A stretch of DNA of 8,127 nt from Treponema sp. (GTDB lineage: Bacteria > Spirochaetota > Spirochaetia > Treponematales > Breznakiellaceae), in the NCBI GenBank assembly GCA_031288815.1, contig JAITQR010000060.1:1-8127 (forward strand). The letters run 5' to 3'. Below the pieces are notes generated by a model. The model was not told where the DNA came from, searched no databases, and saw nothing but the letters and a program-made list of their open reading frames with translations. How positions within the stretch are numbered: position 1 is the stretch's first letter; each line of letters opens with the position of its first letter. Below are positions 1 through 6,553 of this stretch, piece by piece. Position numbers and translations under genes: made by a program.

Positions 1-378
1 AGGCTTAAAATTCCCTATCCTGTTCGCGGTATTATCAACCATGGGCATCAGATCGCCGCTGTTAAAGGTGATCAGGGTATGGTCCGCCAGGGCCCCCCGG
101 GTATTCGCCACCTGGGCGCGGGCAACCTCTCCGCCTCCGTCCGTTTTATTGTTGACCAGAATAGTCGCCTGGGAAAAACCTTCTTTCGCGATAATATCCG
201 TTATTGTCCGGGTAAAGATATCGCTTCCCCCGCCGGGGCTCGAACTGACATACCAGGTCACGTTCCGTTCCGGCGCCCAATTTTCCGGCGCGGCGTTCTG
301 CGAGCCCCCCGCCGCCATGACGCCGAATACGCCGGAAACAAACAGCACGCATGTCAATACCACCGTTTTGTTTTTCAT
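1..378 (-). CDS. tctC: TctC-family periplasmic substrate-binding protein of a TTT transporter (N-terminal part)
   Basis: This is the extracytoplasmic binding protein that captures a carboxylate and hands it to the TctAB membrane complex. The visible part is 126 codons in frame from the ATG at 378 to the window edge; family members are about 320 residues, so roughly 60% is missing. Residues 1-22 form a Sec signal peptide: a Lys-containing start, a hydrophobic core at 6-21, and likely cleavage around VMA-A. The mature start (W42-R57) has the family signature PGGGSD at 48-53, followed by FTR, as in Bug/TctC proteins where this loop lines the ligand pocket. There is no lipobox cysteine at the cleavage site, so it is probably a free periplasmic protein. 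The start is supported by GGAGAGGAG just before the ATG. It is the last gene of tctBAC, 51 nt after tctA. The ligand cannot be read from the sequence. Confidence 0.9.
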   Translation of the reverse strand, partial: MKNKTVVLTCVLFVSGVFGVMAAGGSQNAAPENWAPERNVTWYVSSSPGGGSDIFTRTITDIIAKEGFSQATILVNNKTDGGGEVARAQVANTRGALADHTLITFNSGDLMPMVDNTANRIGNFKP

Positions 379-405
379 TTTCTCCTCTCCTTCGCGATAT
401 AAATT

Positions 406-419
406 CATGGTTGCCCATG
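406..419 (-). other. Small intercistronic hairpin between tctA and tctC
   Basis: On the minus strand the gap between tctA and tctC reads CATGG-GCAA-CCATG, a perfect 5-bp stem closed by a GCAA loop of the GNRA class. It has no U-tract, so it is not an intrinsic terminator. It could slow exonuclease decay of the tctC part of the message or be chance; a 5-bp stem is weak evidence. Confidence 0.3.
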
Positions 420-429
420 TTTAAAGCCC

Positions 430-1938
430 CTAGTCAGGGACTTTTTTGTTTCTTTTAACAAGCGCCCTGAGCGCCGGAAACAGGATCATGACAAACAGGA
501 TAAGTACAAGAACCAGCGTAATGGGCCTGGTAAAGAAAATTGAAACGCTTCCCCGGGAGCTGATAAAAGCCTTGCGGAGATTGGATTCCAGCATGGGCGC
601 CAGCACAAAAGAAAGCAGCATGGGCGCGATGGGGTACTTGTTTTTCTCCAGGATATAACCCAGTACCCCGGCCAGGAGCATTACCAGCACTCCGTACATG
701 GAATTTGCTGAACTATAAGAACCGGTAAAACACACCACCGTGATAAGCGGGATCATCAGTTTTACCGGAACCGTCAGTATTTTTACAAGAAAGGGAATAA
801 TCGCCAGACCTATTACCAAAGTAATGATATTGGCCAGGTAGAGGGACGATATAAGCCCCCAGGCGAAGTCCGGAGATTTGGCGAAGAGCAGAGGGCCGGG
901 GGTAAGACCCCACATCATCAGGCCCCCCAGCAATACCGCCCCGGTACCGGAACCGGGAATGCCCAGGGCCAAAAGGGGCGCGAAAGCCCCCGCGGCGGCG
1001 GCGTTATTCGCCGATTCACAGGCGGCGATACCTTCCACCGCGCCGGTTCCCAAAGGTTCCTTGCTTTTGAAGGCCTTTTGAACGGCATAGCCGAAGAAAG
1101 AGCCGGTGGTCGCCCCCGCCCCGGGCAGTACCCCGACAAAGCAGCCGAGTATCCCGGAACGCAGGGCCGGCGGAAGGAGGCGTTTAATATCACCGGCTTT
1201 CAGGAGGCTGCCCCGGATAGTCAGCTTTTCCCCGATCCCCTGATCGGTTTTTTTACCGCGCTCCGCCATTATTTTAATTATCTGGGAAAACCCCACGGAG
1301 CCAATGACAAAGGGGATAAAGGGGATACCCCCCAGAAGGTAGATGCTGCCAAAATTGTACCGGGGCGCGCCGCTCAGGGTATCCATCCCGATGCTGGCAA
1401 GAATAATCCCCAGGAGAGTCACCAGAATCCCTTTCAGGGGATTCTCCCCGATCAGCCAACTGACAGAGGTCATTGCCACAAGGAGCAGGGCCGCCATCTC
1501 GGAAGGCCCGAAGAGGAGCCCCACCTTCGCCAGGGCGGGCCCGGTAAAGGTGAGTATCAGTATGCCGACCGTACCGCCGATAAACGAGGAGAGGTTTGCC
1601 GTAAAGAGCGCCTGGCCCGGTCTGCCCCGCTTGGTCGCCATGGGATAACCGTCAAGGGCGGTCATAACCGCGGGACTGTCTCCGGGAATATTAAGCAGAA
1701 TAGCGCTGTAAGCCCCGCCGTACATGTTTGAATAGTACAGGGATCCCAGCATGATTATGGCGGTGGTGGGATTGAACTTATAGGTAAGGGGAAGAAGCAG
1801 CGCGCATCCCGCCAGGGAGCCGATGCCCGGCATGGCGCCGATGATTAATCCCAGCACGGCGCCGGCAAAACAAGCCGCAAGATTGTTAATCGTGAAAATC
1901 GTCTGGAAACCGCTCAAAAGCATTAGTATATTTTCCAT
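430..1938 (-). CDS. tctA: TctA-family large permease subunit of a tripartite tricarboxylate transporter
   Basis: This is the large inner-membrane subunit of a secondary, ion-coupled TTT transporter. At 502 residues it is the usual family length, hydrophobic throughout with about a dozen membrane segments. Two internally related halves carry the family's conserved loops: PGIG at 37-40, then YGGAYSAILLNIPGDSPA at 73-90 and ALDGYPM at 94-100 in the first half; PGAGAT at 271-276, EGIAACESANNAAA from 301 and LGIPGSG at 324-330 in the second. The common loop form is IPGTPAS; here it is IPGDSPA, a possible clue to a different substrate. The gene starts 20 nt after tctB and is followed by tctC. The only good Shine-Dalgarno overlaps the tctB stop, so translation is probably coupled to tctB. 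Confidence 0.97.
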   Translation of the reverse strand: MENILMLLSGFQTIFTINNLAACFAGAVLGLIIGAMPGIGSLAGCALLLPLTYKFNPTTAIIMLGSLYYSNMYGGAYSAILLNIPGDSPAVMTALDGYPMATKRGRPGQALFTANLSSFIGGTVGILILTFTGPALAKVGLLFGPSEMAALLLVAMTSVSWLIGENPLKGILVTLLGIILASIGMDTLSGAPRYNFGSIYLLGGIPFIPFVIGSVGFSQIIKIMAERGKKTDQGIGEKLTIRGSLLKAGDIKRLLPPALRSGILGCFVGVLPGAGATTGSFFGYAVQKAFKSKEPLGTGAVEGIAACESANNAAAAGAFAPLLALGIPGSGTGAVLLGGLMMWGLTPGPLLFAKSPDFAWGLISSLYLANIITLVIGLAIIPFLVKILTVPVKLMIPLITVVCFTGSYSSANSMYGVLVMLLAGVLGYILEKNKYPIAPMLLSFVLAPMLESNLRKAFISSRGSVSIFFTRPITLVLVLILFVMILFPALRALVKRNKKVPD

Positions 1939-1951
1939 ACCTTGTCGCCCG

Positions 1952-1957
1952 CTCCTT
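1952..1957 (-). promoter_or_regulatory. Distant Shine-Dalgarno of tctA, next to the tctB stop codon
   Basis: AAGGAG on the minus strand lies 13 nt before the tctA ATG, longer than the usual 5-9 nt. It begins one base after the tctB stop codon (TAG-A-AAGGAG). Ribosomes ending tctB would stop directly over this site, which suggests translational coupling of the two permease subunits. A second AAGG sits only one base before the ATG, too close to act as a normal site. Confidence 0.5.
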
Positions 1958-1958
1958 T

Positions 1959-2423
1959 CTAGCCAAAGATAACGCTGATAATAAGCCCTTTAGGGAAAGG
2001 CACCCCCAGCCACAACGTGAACACCCCAAACACAATAGCGAAGGAAATGGCCGCAAGCAGGACGGCGCTTTTCAGGGAAGCCTTTTCGTAGAACCGTAAC
2101 CAGCAAAAAACAAAGAGTAAAAGCGCCGGGATCATGCCGATTAAAAAGGACAGCGCGAAAATTCCTGCCGCGGCCAATACAATAAACCAGTTTTCGGAGT
2201 CCCGGATTTCCGATTTCCCATCGGGCGTTTTATCCGGCCGTATTGAATGTACGATTTCCGCGATACTGATGGGCAGCATAAACACCGCGGCCAGACTGGG
2301 GACAAAACCCGGCAGCGGTCCTTTAAGGTTGTGCCAGAATCCGTGGCGGAATAAACCATAGATAAGCCAGAAGGTGGAGAGAAGGGCCCCGCAAATCGGA
2401 ATTACGGTTTTTACGTTTTTCAT
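1959..2423 (-). CDS. tctB: TctB-family small permease subunit of a tripartite tricarboxylate transporter
   Basis: This is the small membrane subunit that pairs with TctA. The 154-residue product has four hydrophobic segments at roughly 6-24, 38-57, 80-108 (long, or two short helices) and 117-139, a charged loop at 60-78, and the C-terminal LGVPFPKG (139-146) typical of TctB proteins. TctB sequences are poorly conserved, so the call leans on topology, the C-terminal motif, length and position next to tctA. The start has a clear Shine-Dalgarno (AAAGGGGA about 4 nt before the ATG). It is the first gene of the operon; a sigma-54 promoter ends about 30 nt upstream. The order B-A-C differs from the classical tctCBA order of Salmonella. 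Confidence 0.9.
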   Translation of the reverse strand: MKNVKTVIPICGALLSTFWLIYGLFRHGFWHNLKGPLPGFVPSLAAVFMLPISIAEIVHSIRPDKTPDGKSEIRDSENWFIVLAAAGIFALSFLIGMIPALLLFVFCWLRFYEKASLKSAVLLAAISFAIVFGVFTLWLGVPFPKGLIISVIFG

Positions 2424-2453
2424 ACAGTCCCCTTTGTTTTGCTGATAACAGTA

Positions 2454-2469
2454 TGCAAGAACTATGCCA
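2454..2469 (-). promoter_or_regulatory. Sigma-54 (-24/-12) promoter of the tctBAC operon
   Basis: On the minus strand the bases read TGGCATA-GTTC-TTGCA, against the RpoN consensus TGGCACG-N4-TTGCW. The invariant GG and GC are present and exactly 10 nt apart. The GC lies at 2456-2455, so transcription should begin near 2443, leaving a leader of about 20 nt that holds the tctB Shine-Dalgarno. The divergent neighbour encodes a sigma-54 activator, which independently supports the call. Confidence 0.85.
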
Positions 2470-2597
2470 AAACGGTAATTTTACGGGAGCGAACAGCGGA
2501 AAGAGGGCCTGTCAACAAAGAAATCAGTTTTTTCTCCTGTTTTTCCAAAGAATCTCAAAGAGCCGCGCGCTTTCGTATTCCTTTTATTTAAAATTTA

Positions 2598-2650
2598 TGT
2601 TGCATATACCGCAATAAAGTGCAACAAGATTGCGACATTTTTGTTGCAAT
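2598..2650. promoter_or_regulatory. Cluster of TTGC/GCAA half-sites, likely upstream activator site for the PrpR-type regulator
   Basis: Five TTGC or GCAA half-sites begin at 2600 (TTGC), 2611 (GCAA), 2621 (GCAA), 2630 (TTGC) and 2644 (TTGC), spaced 11, 10, 9 and 14 bp. Within this, a 7-mer occurs three times in alternating orientation: TGTTGCA (2598-2604), TGCAACA (2620-2626), TGTTGCA (2642-2648), each exactly 22 bp from the next, close to two helical turns. The outer pair extends to an 8-bp perfect inverted repeat, TGCAACAA at 2620-2627 and TTGTTGCA at 2641-2648. A nested pair CGCAAT/ATTGCG lies at 2610-2615 and 2629-2634. The cluster is about 155-205 bp upstream of the predicted tctB transcription start, a normal distance for a sigma-54 enhancer. 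Binding by the adjacent regulator is inference. Confidence 0.6.
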
Positions 2651-2672
2651 TTGGGGCCGCCTGTGATATCAT
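2644..2672 (+). promoter_or_regulatory. Sigma-70-type promoter of the regulator gene
   Basis: TTGCAA (2644-2649) and TATCAT (2667-2672) are separated by 17 bp, matching 4 of 6 and 5 of 6 consensus bases. Transcription would start near 2679, giving a leader of about 25 nt before the ATG at 2705. The -35 box overlaps the last half-site of the 2598-2650 cluster, so a protein bound there would block this promoter. Confidence 0.5.
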
Positions 2673-2704
2673 ATTTCAGGAAAAGGAATTCTTGGGTAGC
2701 GCGT

Positions 2705-4591
2705 ATGATTAATCTGACTTTCATCACTCCTTACGAGGATTTGCAGCCGGTAGTGGATGAGGTCTTGCGGGAATATAAAACAGACGAAGAAATCTCCGTT
2801 TCTACCTTTGTTCTTAAAAGCTGGGAAGTGGGAAAAATATCCTTCCAGGGTGATGTCGTCATCTCCCGGGGTTTTACAGCCCTGCAGCTCAGGGAACGGT
2901 ATCCGAAACTGGTATCCGTGCCGCTCAAGGTTTCAGGGTATGACGTTATCCATACCGCTCAAAAGGCCGTAAAATTGTACCACCCTCAAAAGCTGGCCAT
3001 TATCGGCTCTTATTTGATGGTGCATGATACCGAAAACCTAAACGGCGTCTTTGAAACGGAAATCGTATCCTATCCGGTAGATGGTTATGACGCTATCCCT
3101 GAAGCGATTGCCAAGGCCAAAGAAGAAGGATGCGACTGTTTTATGGGGGGGCTTTCGCTTTTGCGGTACTGCGGCGAAAACGACAGGGCGGTTATGATAG
3201 AAACCGGGAAATCCGCCGTCATTCAAAGCATTGACGAAGCGGTGCGCCTTATCCGGCAAACCAGGGTTGAGCGTAACCGCGCGGCGGGGCTGCGTACCAT
3301 AATAAACCATTCCCCCCAGGGAGTGATATTTCTCGATGAATCAAAAATCTTAACGGCTATTAATGAAACCGCCCTGCGGTATCTCAATGCCGGCGAATCG
3401 TGGATCGGCCGTAAATGCCGGGATGTATTTCCGTTTCTTGGCGATTTGCTTGACGAGGTTGAACGAACCGGCGCCGGTTTAAGCAACGAAATTATCACCG
3501 TTGTCGGGCAGCTCTTGGCCGTTGATGTTATTCCTACCGCCCCCAGCCGCAATGCCATGGGGATAATCATGTTCATAAAAAGCGTTAACCGTATTCAGAA
3601 AGACGAGTCCCTCATCCGGAAGAAGATCCATAGTAAAGGGCTCAGGGCAAAATACACCTTCGATGATATTATCGGCGGCAGCGATATCTTTCAAAAAGTG
3701 TTAAACCAGGCGTACCGGTTCTCCCAGGTTGAATGTCCCATCCTGATTACCGGTGAATCGGGTACCGGCAAAGAACTTCTGGCCCAGAGTATACATAACG
3801 CCGGCCCCCGCAGAGACGGGCCTTTTGTGGCAATAAACTGCGCCGCTCTGCCCGAAAACCTGCTGGAGAGCGAACTGTTCGGCTACAGCGAGGGCGCTTT
3901 TACCGGCGCCCTGAAGGGGGGTAAGCCCGGTCTCTTTGAGCTGGCCCACGGCGGCTCTATTTTTTTAGACGAAATATCCGAAATTCCCGTTTCCTTTCAA
4001 AGCAAACTCCTTCGGGTTCTGCAGGAAAATGAGGTGCGGCGCATAGGAGACGACAAGGTGCTTTCCATTGACATCAGGGTTATCACCGCGACGAACCGCT
4101 GCCTGCGGGACATGACGCGCAGGGGATCGTTCCGTCAGGATCTGCTTTACCGGCTGGACGTACTATCAATCAGTATCCCGCCGCTGCGGGAACGGCCCGA
4201 GGATATAATACTCCTCTTTAGCCATTACGTCACCGAATTCTCCCGAAAGTACAACAAAGACGCCGCTTTCATTTCCGGCGGCGCGGAACGTCTTTTGGAG
4301 CAATACGCCTGGGAAGGAAATGTCAGGGAACTGCGCAATATCGCCGAGAGAATCTGCCTGCTGAATAACCAGCGCGTAATTAGCGCCGATGCGATACGCG
4401 AAGCTCTGCCCCGCCCGGAGGCGGAAACGTTCCCGTCGAATTCCGCCGGAACGGAACATCATTCCGAACGGGAAGCGCTTAAATTGCTCATCCAACAGTA
4501 CAGGGGAAACAGGCGAAAGATTGCCGAACACCTCAATATAAACCGCAGCACCCTGTGGCGGAAGCTCAAAAAATACCAATTAGAGAGCTAA
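2705..4591 (+). CDS. Sigma-54-dependent activator with PrpR_N sensor, PAS, AAA+ and Fis-type HTH domains
   Basis: This is an enhancer-binding protein that uses ATP to open sigma-54 promoters. Domains in the 628-residue product: PrpR_N-type sensor at about 1-190 (begins MINLTFITPYEDL), PAS-like region at about 195-305, AAA+ at about 325-550, and a Fis-type HTH at 591-628 (GNRRKIAEHLNINRSTLWRK). Walker A is GESGTGKE at 350-357; the sigma-54 contact loop GAFTGA is intact at 397-402; Walker B is FLDE with D422 and E423. All parts needed for activation are therefore present. PrpR itself responds to 2-methylcitrate; here the ligand is unknown but could be the carboxylate carried by the divergent tctBAC. 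The frame is open up to a TTG at 2630, but that would lie upstream of the predicted transcript start, and PrpR_N homology begins at the ATG. Its Shine-Dalgarno is poor: AAAAGGA lies about 17 nt away. Confidence 0.93.
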   Translation: MINLTFITPYEDLQPVVDEVLREYKTDEEISVSTFVLKSWEVGKISFQGDVVISRGFTALQLRERYPKLVSVPLKVSGYDVIHTAQKAVKLYHPQKLAIIGSYLMVHDTENLNGVFETEIVSYPVDGYDAIPEAIAKAKEEGCDCFMGGLSLLRYCGENDRAVMIETGKSAVIQSIDEAVRLIRQTRVERNRAAGLRTIINHSPQGVIFLDESKILTAINETALRYLNAGESWIGRKCRDVFPFLGDLLDEVERTGAGLSNEIITVVGQLLAVDVIPTAPSRNAMGIIMFIKSVNRIQKDESLIRKKIHSKGLRAKYTFDDIIGGSDIFQKVLNQAYRFSQVECPILITGESGTGKELLAQSIHNAGPRRDGPFVAINCAALPENLLESELFGYSEGAFTGALKGGKPGLFELAHGGSIFLDEISEIPVSFQSKLLRVLQENEVRRIGDDKVLSIDIRVITATNRCLRDMTRRGSFRQDLLYRLDVLSISIPPLRERPEDIILLFSHYVTEFSRKYNKDAAFISGGAERLLEQYAWEGNVRELRNIAERICLLNNQRVISADAIREALPRPEAETFPSNSAGTEHHSEREALKLLIQQYRGNRRKIAEHLNINRSTLWRKLKKYQLES

Positions 4592-4616
4592 GCCCGAAGC
4601 GCCACAAACCGTTAGC
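4587..4616. other. Convergent gene junction with no clear terminator
   Basis: Only 20 bp (4592-4611) separate the stop codons of the regulator and the SulP transporter. GCTAA (4587-4591) and TTAGC (4612-4616) form a 5-bp inverted repeat around the gap, made of the two stop codons and flanking bases. The loop is 20 nt and there is no U-tract, so I do not call it a terminator. Transcripts from the two sides probably overlap at their 3' ends. Confidence 0.4.
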
Positions 4617-6351
4617 CCCGCTTTACCTCCTCCGAAGCGGCCTCAATGGATTCGTCAAAGGTATCAATGATGTTTTCCGCGCCCAGGTCCCGGATAATCC
4701 CGGCTTTCTCCAGGGAGCGCCTCGTCCTGCCCTGCAGCTCGGTGATAATAAGGCGGATTTTCCGCGCCCGGCACTGGCTTAGAAAGGACTCAAGGGCGGT
4801 AATGCCGGTAGAGTCCACAGCCGGTACATCTTTCATGCGGAGGATAAGTACCCGGGGAGCCCCGGAGACGTTTCGCAGGGTGTTCTGGAGCATGTCGGCC
4901 ACGCCGAAGAAAAAGGGGCCGGTGATCTCGTATACCTCGATGTGGCGGCGGGAAAGGGCGGTCATCTTGTCCCTGGTTGTCGCGCCGATCTCGCCGTAGG
5001 CAAGCTGGGTCAAGACATCGCTGTTTCCCATCTTTATGGCCGAAACCTCTATCATCCGGCGCAGGAACAGGAAAACCGCCAGGATCACCCCTACCTCCAC
5101 GGCGAAGGTCAGATCAAAGGCCACGGTGAACGCGAAGGTGGTGAACAGCACGATGGAATCGCTTTTGGAAGACCTTTTGATAAGCCGGATAAACCTGCCC
5201 AGGTTGCTCATGTCCCAGGATACGACGATAAGTACCGCGGCAAGGCTGGCAAGGGGAATGGCGGAGGCGGCGGGGGCGAGGAAGAGGATAAAAACCAGCA
5301 GGGTAAGGGCGTGGACAATTCCCGCCACCGGGCTTACGGCGCCGCTTTTGATGTTGGTAGCGGTACGGGCTATGGCCCCGGTGGCGGGGATGGCCCCGAA
5401 AAACGCCGAGGCTATGTTCCCGATGCCCTGGGCGACAAGCTCCATATTGGCGTTGTGCCGGTCTCCGGTCATGCTGTCGGCGACCACCGCCGACAAGAGG
5501 GATTCTATCGCCGCCAGAAGGGCGATGGTAAAGGCGTCGGGCAGAACGGTTCGTATAAGGCTCCAGTTTATATGGGGAAGAACGGGCAAGGGGAGGGAGG
5601 AGGGGATGCCCCCGAAACGGGTTCCGATGGTCTCCACCGGCCGGGAAGCTTCGGGCAGCTTGAGGAAATAGCAGAGCAGGGTAGCGGCGCCGACCGCCAG
5701 GGCGGCGGCGGGCAGCCGGGGCGCGATCCGGCGCAGGATGACAATGGCTGCCAGGGTACCGGCCCCTACCGCGAAAACCACGGGGTTAAAAGTACCAAGG
5801 TAGTGGAAATGATCCGCCCATTTTTCAAAAAAAGCGGGGGAGATGTTGTCTATCTCAAGGCCGAGAAAATCCTTTACCTGTTGAGAAAAAATTAACACCC
5901 CGATTCCGGTGGTAAAACCGGTGGTAACCGGGTAGGGGATGTACTTGATGTACTTTCCCATACCGCTTAAACCCATAAGGAGGAGCATGAGCCCCGCGAG
6001 GAGTCCCGCCGCGATCAGGCCCGCCATGCCGTGCTCGCTTACCACCCCGAAGATGATAACCACAAAGGCTCCGGTGGGTCCGGCAATCTGGAACTTGCTG
6101 CCCCCCAGAAGGCTGACAAAAAAACCGGCGGTAATGGCGGTATATAGGCCCTGGGCCGGACTTCCCCCCGCGGAAATGCTAAAGGCCATAGACAGGGGAA
6201 GGGCCACGATCCCCACAATGAACCCGGCCAGAAGATCCTTGCCAAAATCCGGCAGGCGGTAGGTTTTGCCGCCCCCGAAGCAGGGGAGAAGCTCAAGCAG
6301 CCTCGGGCGGAGGCTGGGGATATCAAAAACACCCGGAATCTTTACTTTCAT
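4612..6351 (-). CDS. SulP/SLC26-family anion or dicarboxylate transporter with C-terminal STAS domain
   Basis: This is an inner-membrane secondary transporter of 579 residues. The membrane part (about 38-435) has the SulP signature regions: GFIVGIVALPLSMAFSISAG (43-62), GLYTAI (68-73) and KFQIAGPTGAFVVI (86-99). Midway it has AIESLLSAVVADSMTG and the Asn-Ala-Asn/ELVAQGIGNI stretch seen in E. coli DauA (YchM), whose remembered sequence it follows closely over its length. The C-terminal STAS domain (about 470-570) contains DSTG at 513-516, the position at which SpoIIAA-type proteins carry their phosphorylated serine. Family substrates include sulfate, bicarbonate and, for DauA, succinate and aspartate; the substrate here cannot be fixed. 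The DauA likeness makes a C4-dicarboxylate possible. It is a single gene, convergent with the regulator and divergent from rimP. The best Shine-Dalgarno (GGAGGAG) is about 15 nt from the ATG, unusually far. Confidence 0.95.
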   Translation of the reverse strand: MKVKIPGVFDIPSLRPRLLELLPCFGGGKTYRLPDFGKDLLAGFIVGIVALPLSMAFSISAGGSPAQGLYTAITAGFFVSLLGGSKFQIAGPTGAFVVIIFGVVSEHGMAGLIAAGLLAGLMLLLMGLSGMGKYIKYIPYPVTTGFTTGIGVLIFSQQVKDFLGLEIDNISPAFFEKWADHFHYLGTFNPVVFAVGAGTLAAIVILRRIAPRLPAAALAVGAATLLCYFLKLPEASRPVETIGTRFGGIPSSLPLPVLPHINWSLIRTVLPDAFTIALLAAIESLLSAVVADSMTGDRHNANMELVAQGIGNIASAFFGAIPATGAIARTATNIKSGAVSPVAGIVHALTLLVFILFLAPAASAIPLASLAAVLIVVSWDMSNLGRFIRLIKRSSKSDSIVLFTTFAFTVAFDLTFAVEVGVILAVFLFLRRMIEVSAIKMGNSDVLTQLAYGEIGATTRDKMTALSRRHIEVYEITGPFFFGVADMLQNTLRNVSGAPRVLILRMKDVPAVDSTGITALESFLSQCRARKIRLIITELQGRTRRSLEKAGIIRDLGAENIIDTFDESIEAASEEVKRG

Positions 6352-6472
6352 CTTTCCAGGTTGCCACTCCTCCCCGTTCTTCGTCCAGCAGTTTGTTGCG
6401 CTTCGCGCTTAAAATCCCCAAAAATCGCCTGACAGACGGTTTTTTACCTTTGCGATAGACTCTTAGGGTTCT
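6323..6472 (-). other. Short open frame in the leader of the SulP gene (doubtful leader peptide or repeat remnant)
   Basis: Between an upstream TGA (6475-6473) and a TGA at 6325-6323 the minus strand is open for 49 codons, overlapping the first nine codons of the transporter gene in another frame. The predicted peptide is rich in Lys and Arg (it includes RRFLGILSAKRNKLLDEERG). It has no ATG; the first start codon is a TTG at codon 18, with a weak AGG six bases before it. If translated, it would carry ribosomes across the distant GGAGGAG and the transporter's ATG. It may equally be chance or part of a dispersed repeat. Confidence 0.2.
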
Positions 6473-6540
6473 TCATTTTTTTGCCCGCCGGTGATAGTCT
6501 GGGCCGAGTGGAGGCCGGGCCGTCTTGCCCCGCGTTCCCG

Positions 6541-6553
6541 AGGAGGCCCCTTG
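6541..6553 (+). promoter_or_regulatory. Strong Shine-Dalgarno fixing a TTG start for rimP
   Basis: A full AGGAGG (6541-6546) is followed after four bases by TTG at 6551. The alternative GTG at 6491 in the same frame has no comparable site and would add 20 residues unlike any RimP start. The TTG gives the normal protein length. Confidence 0.75.

Noticed and set aside
146..418. A 90-codon minus-strand frame over the start of tctC, from an ATG at 418
   Set aside because: It overlaps tctC in another frame and encodes an Arg/Gly-rich sequence without motifs. The tctC frame has a signal peptide and the PGGGSD loop.
1078..1731. A 217-codon open frame on the plus strand inside tctA
   Set aside because: It has no recognisable domain, and it is antisense to a highly conserved permease.
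2510..2515. TTGACA on the minus strand as a -35 box for a second tctB promoter
   Set aside because: No -10-like hexamer follows at 16-18 bp, and the sigma-54 site nearer to tctB is far stronger.
2530..2560. IHF-like site in the T-rich stretch between the activator array and the sigma-54 promoter
   Set aside because: The best match (AATCAGTTTTTTC) misses two conserved bases of the IHF consensus. DNA bending here is plausible but not supported by this sequence alone.
2630..2704. Upstream extension of the regulator from a TTG at 2630
   Set aside because: The extra 25 residues do not resemble a PrpR_N start, lie across the half-site array and precede the predicted transcript start near 2679.
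4942..5895. A 317-codon open frame on the plus strand inside the SulP gene
   Set aside because: Its product is a low-complexity Gly/Asp/Lys-rich sequence, the mirror of transmembrane codons on the other strand. The SulP protein is unambiguous.
6398..6412. GCGC-TTC-GCGC as a hairpin terminator or attenuator in the SulP leader
   Set aside because: The stem is only four base pairs and is not followed by a U-tract in either direction.
6352..6550. Promoters for the divergent SulP and rimP genes
   Set aside because: Candidates such as CTGACA at 6429-6434 have no acceptable -10 partner at 16-18 bp on either strand, and no RpoN motif is present. Both genes need promoters here, but I could not pick one.
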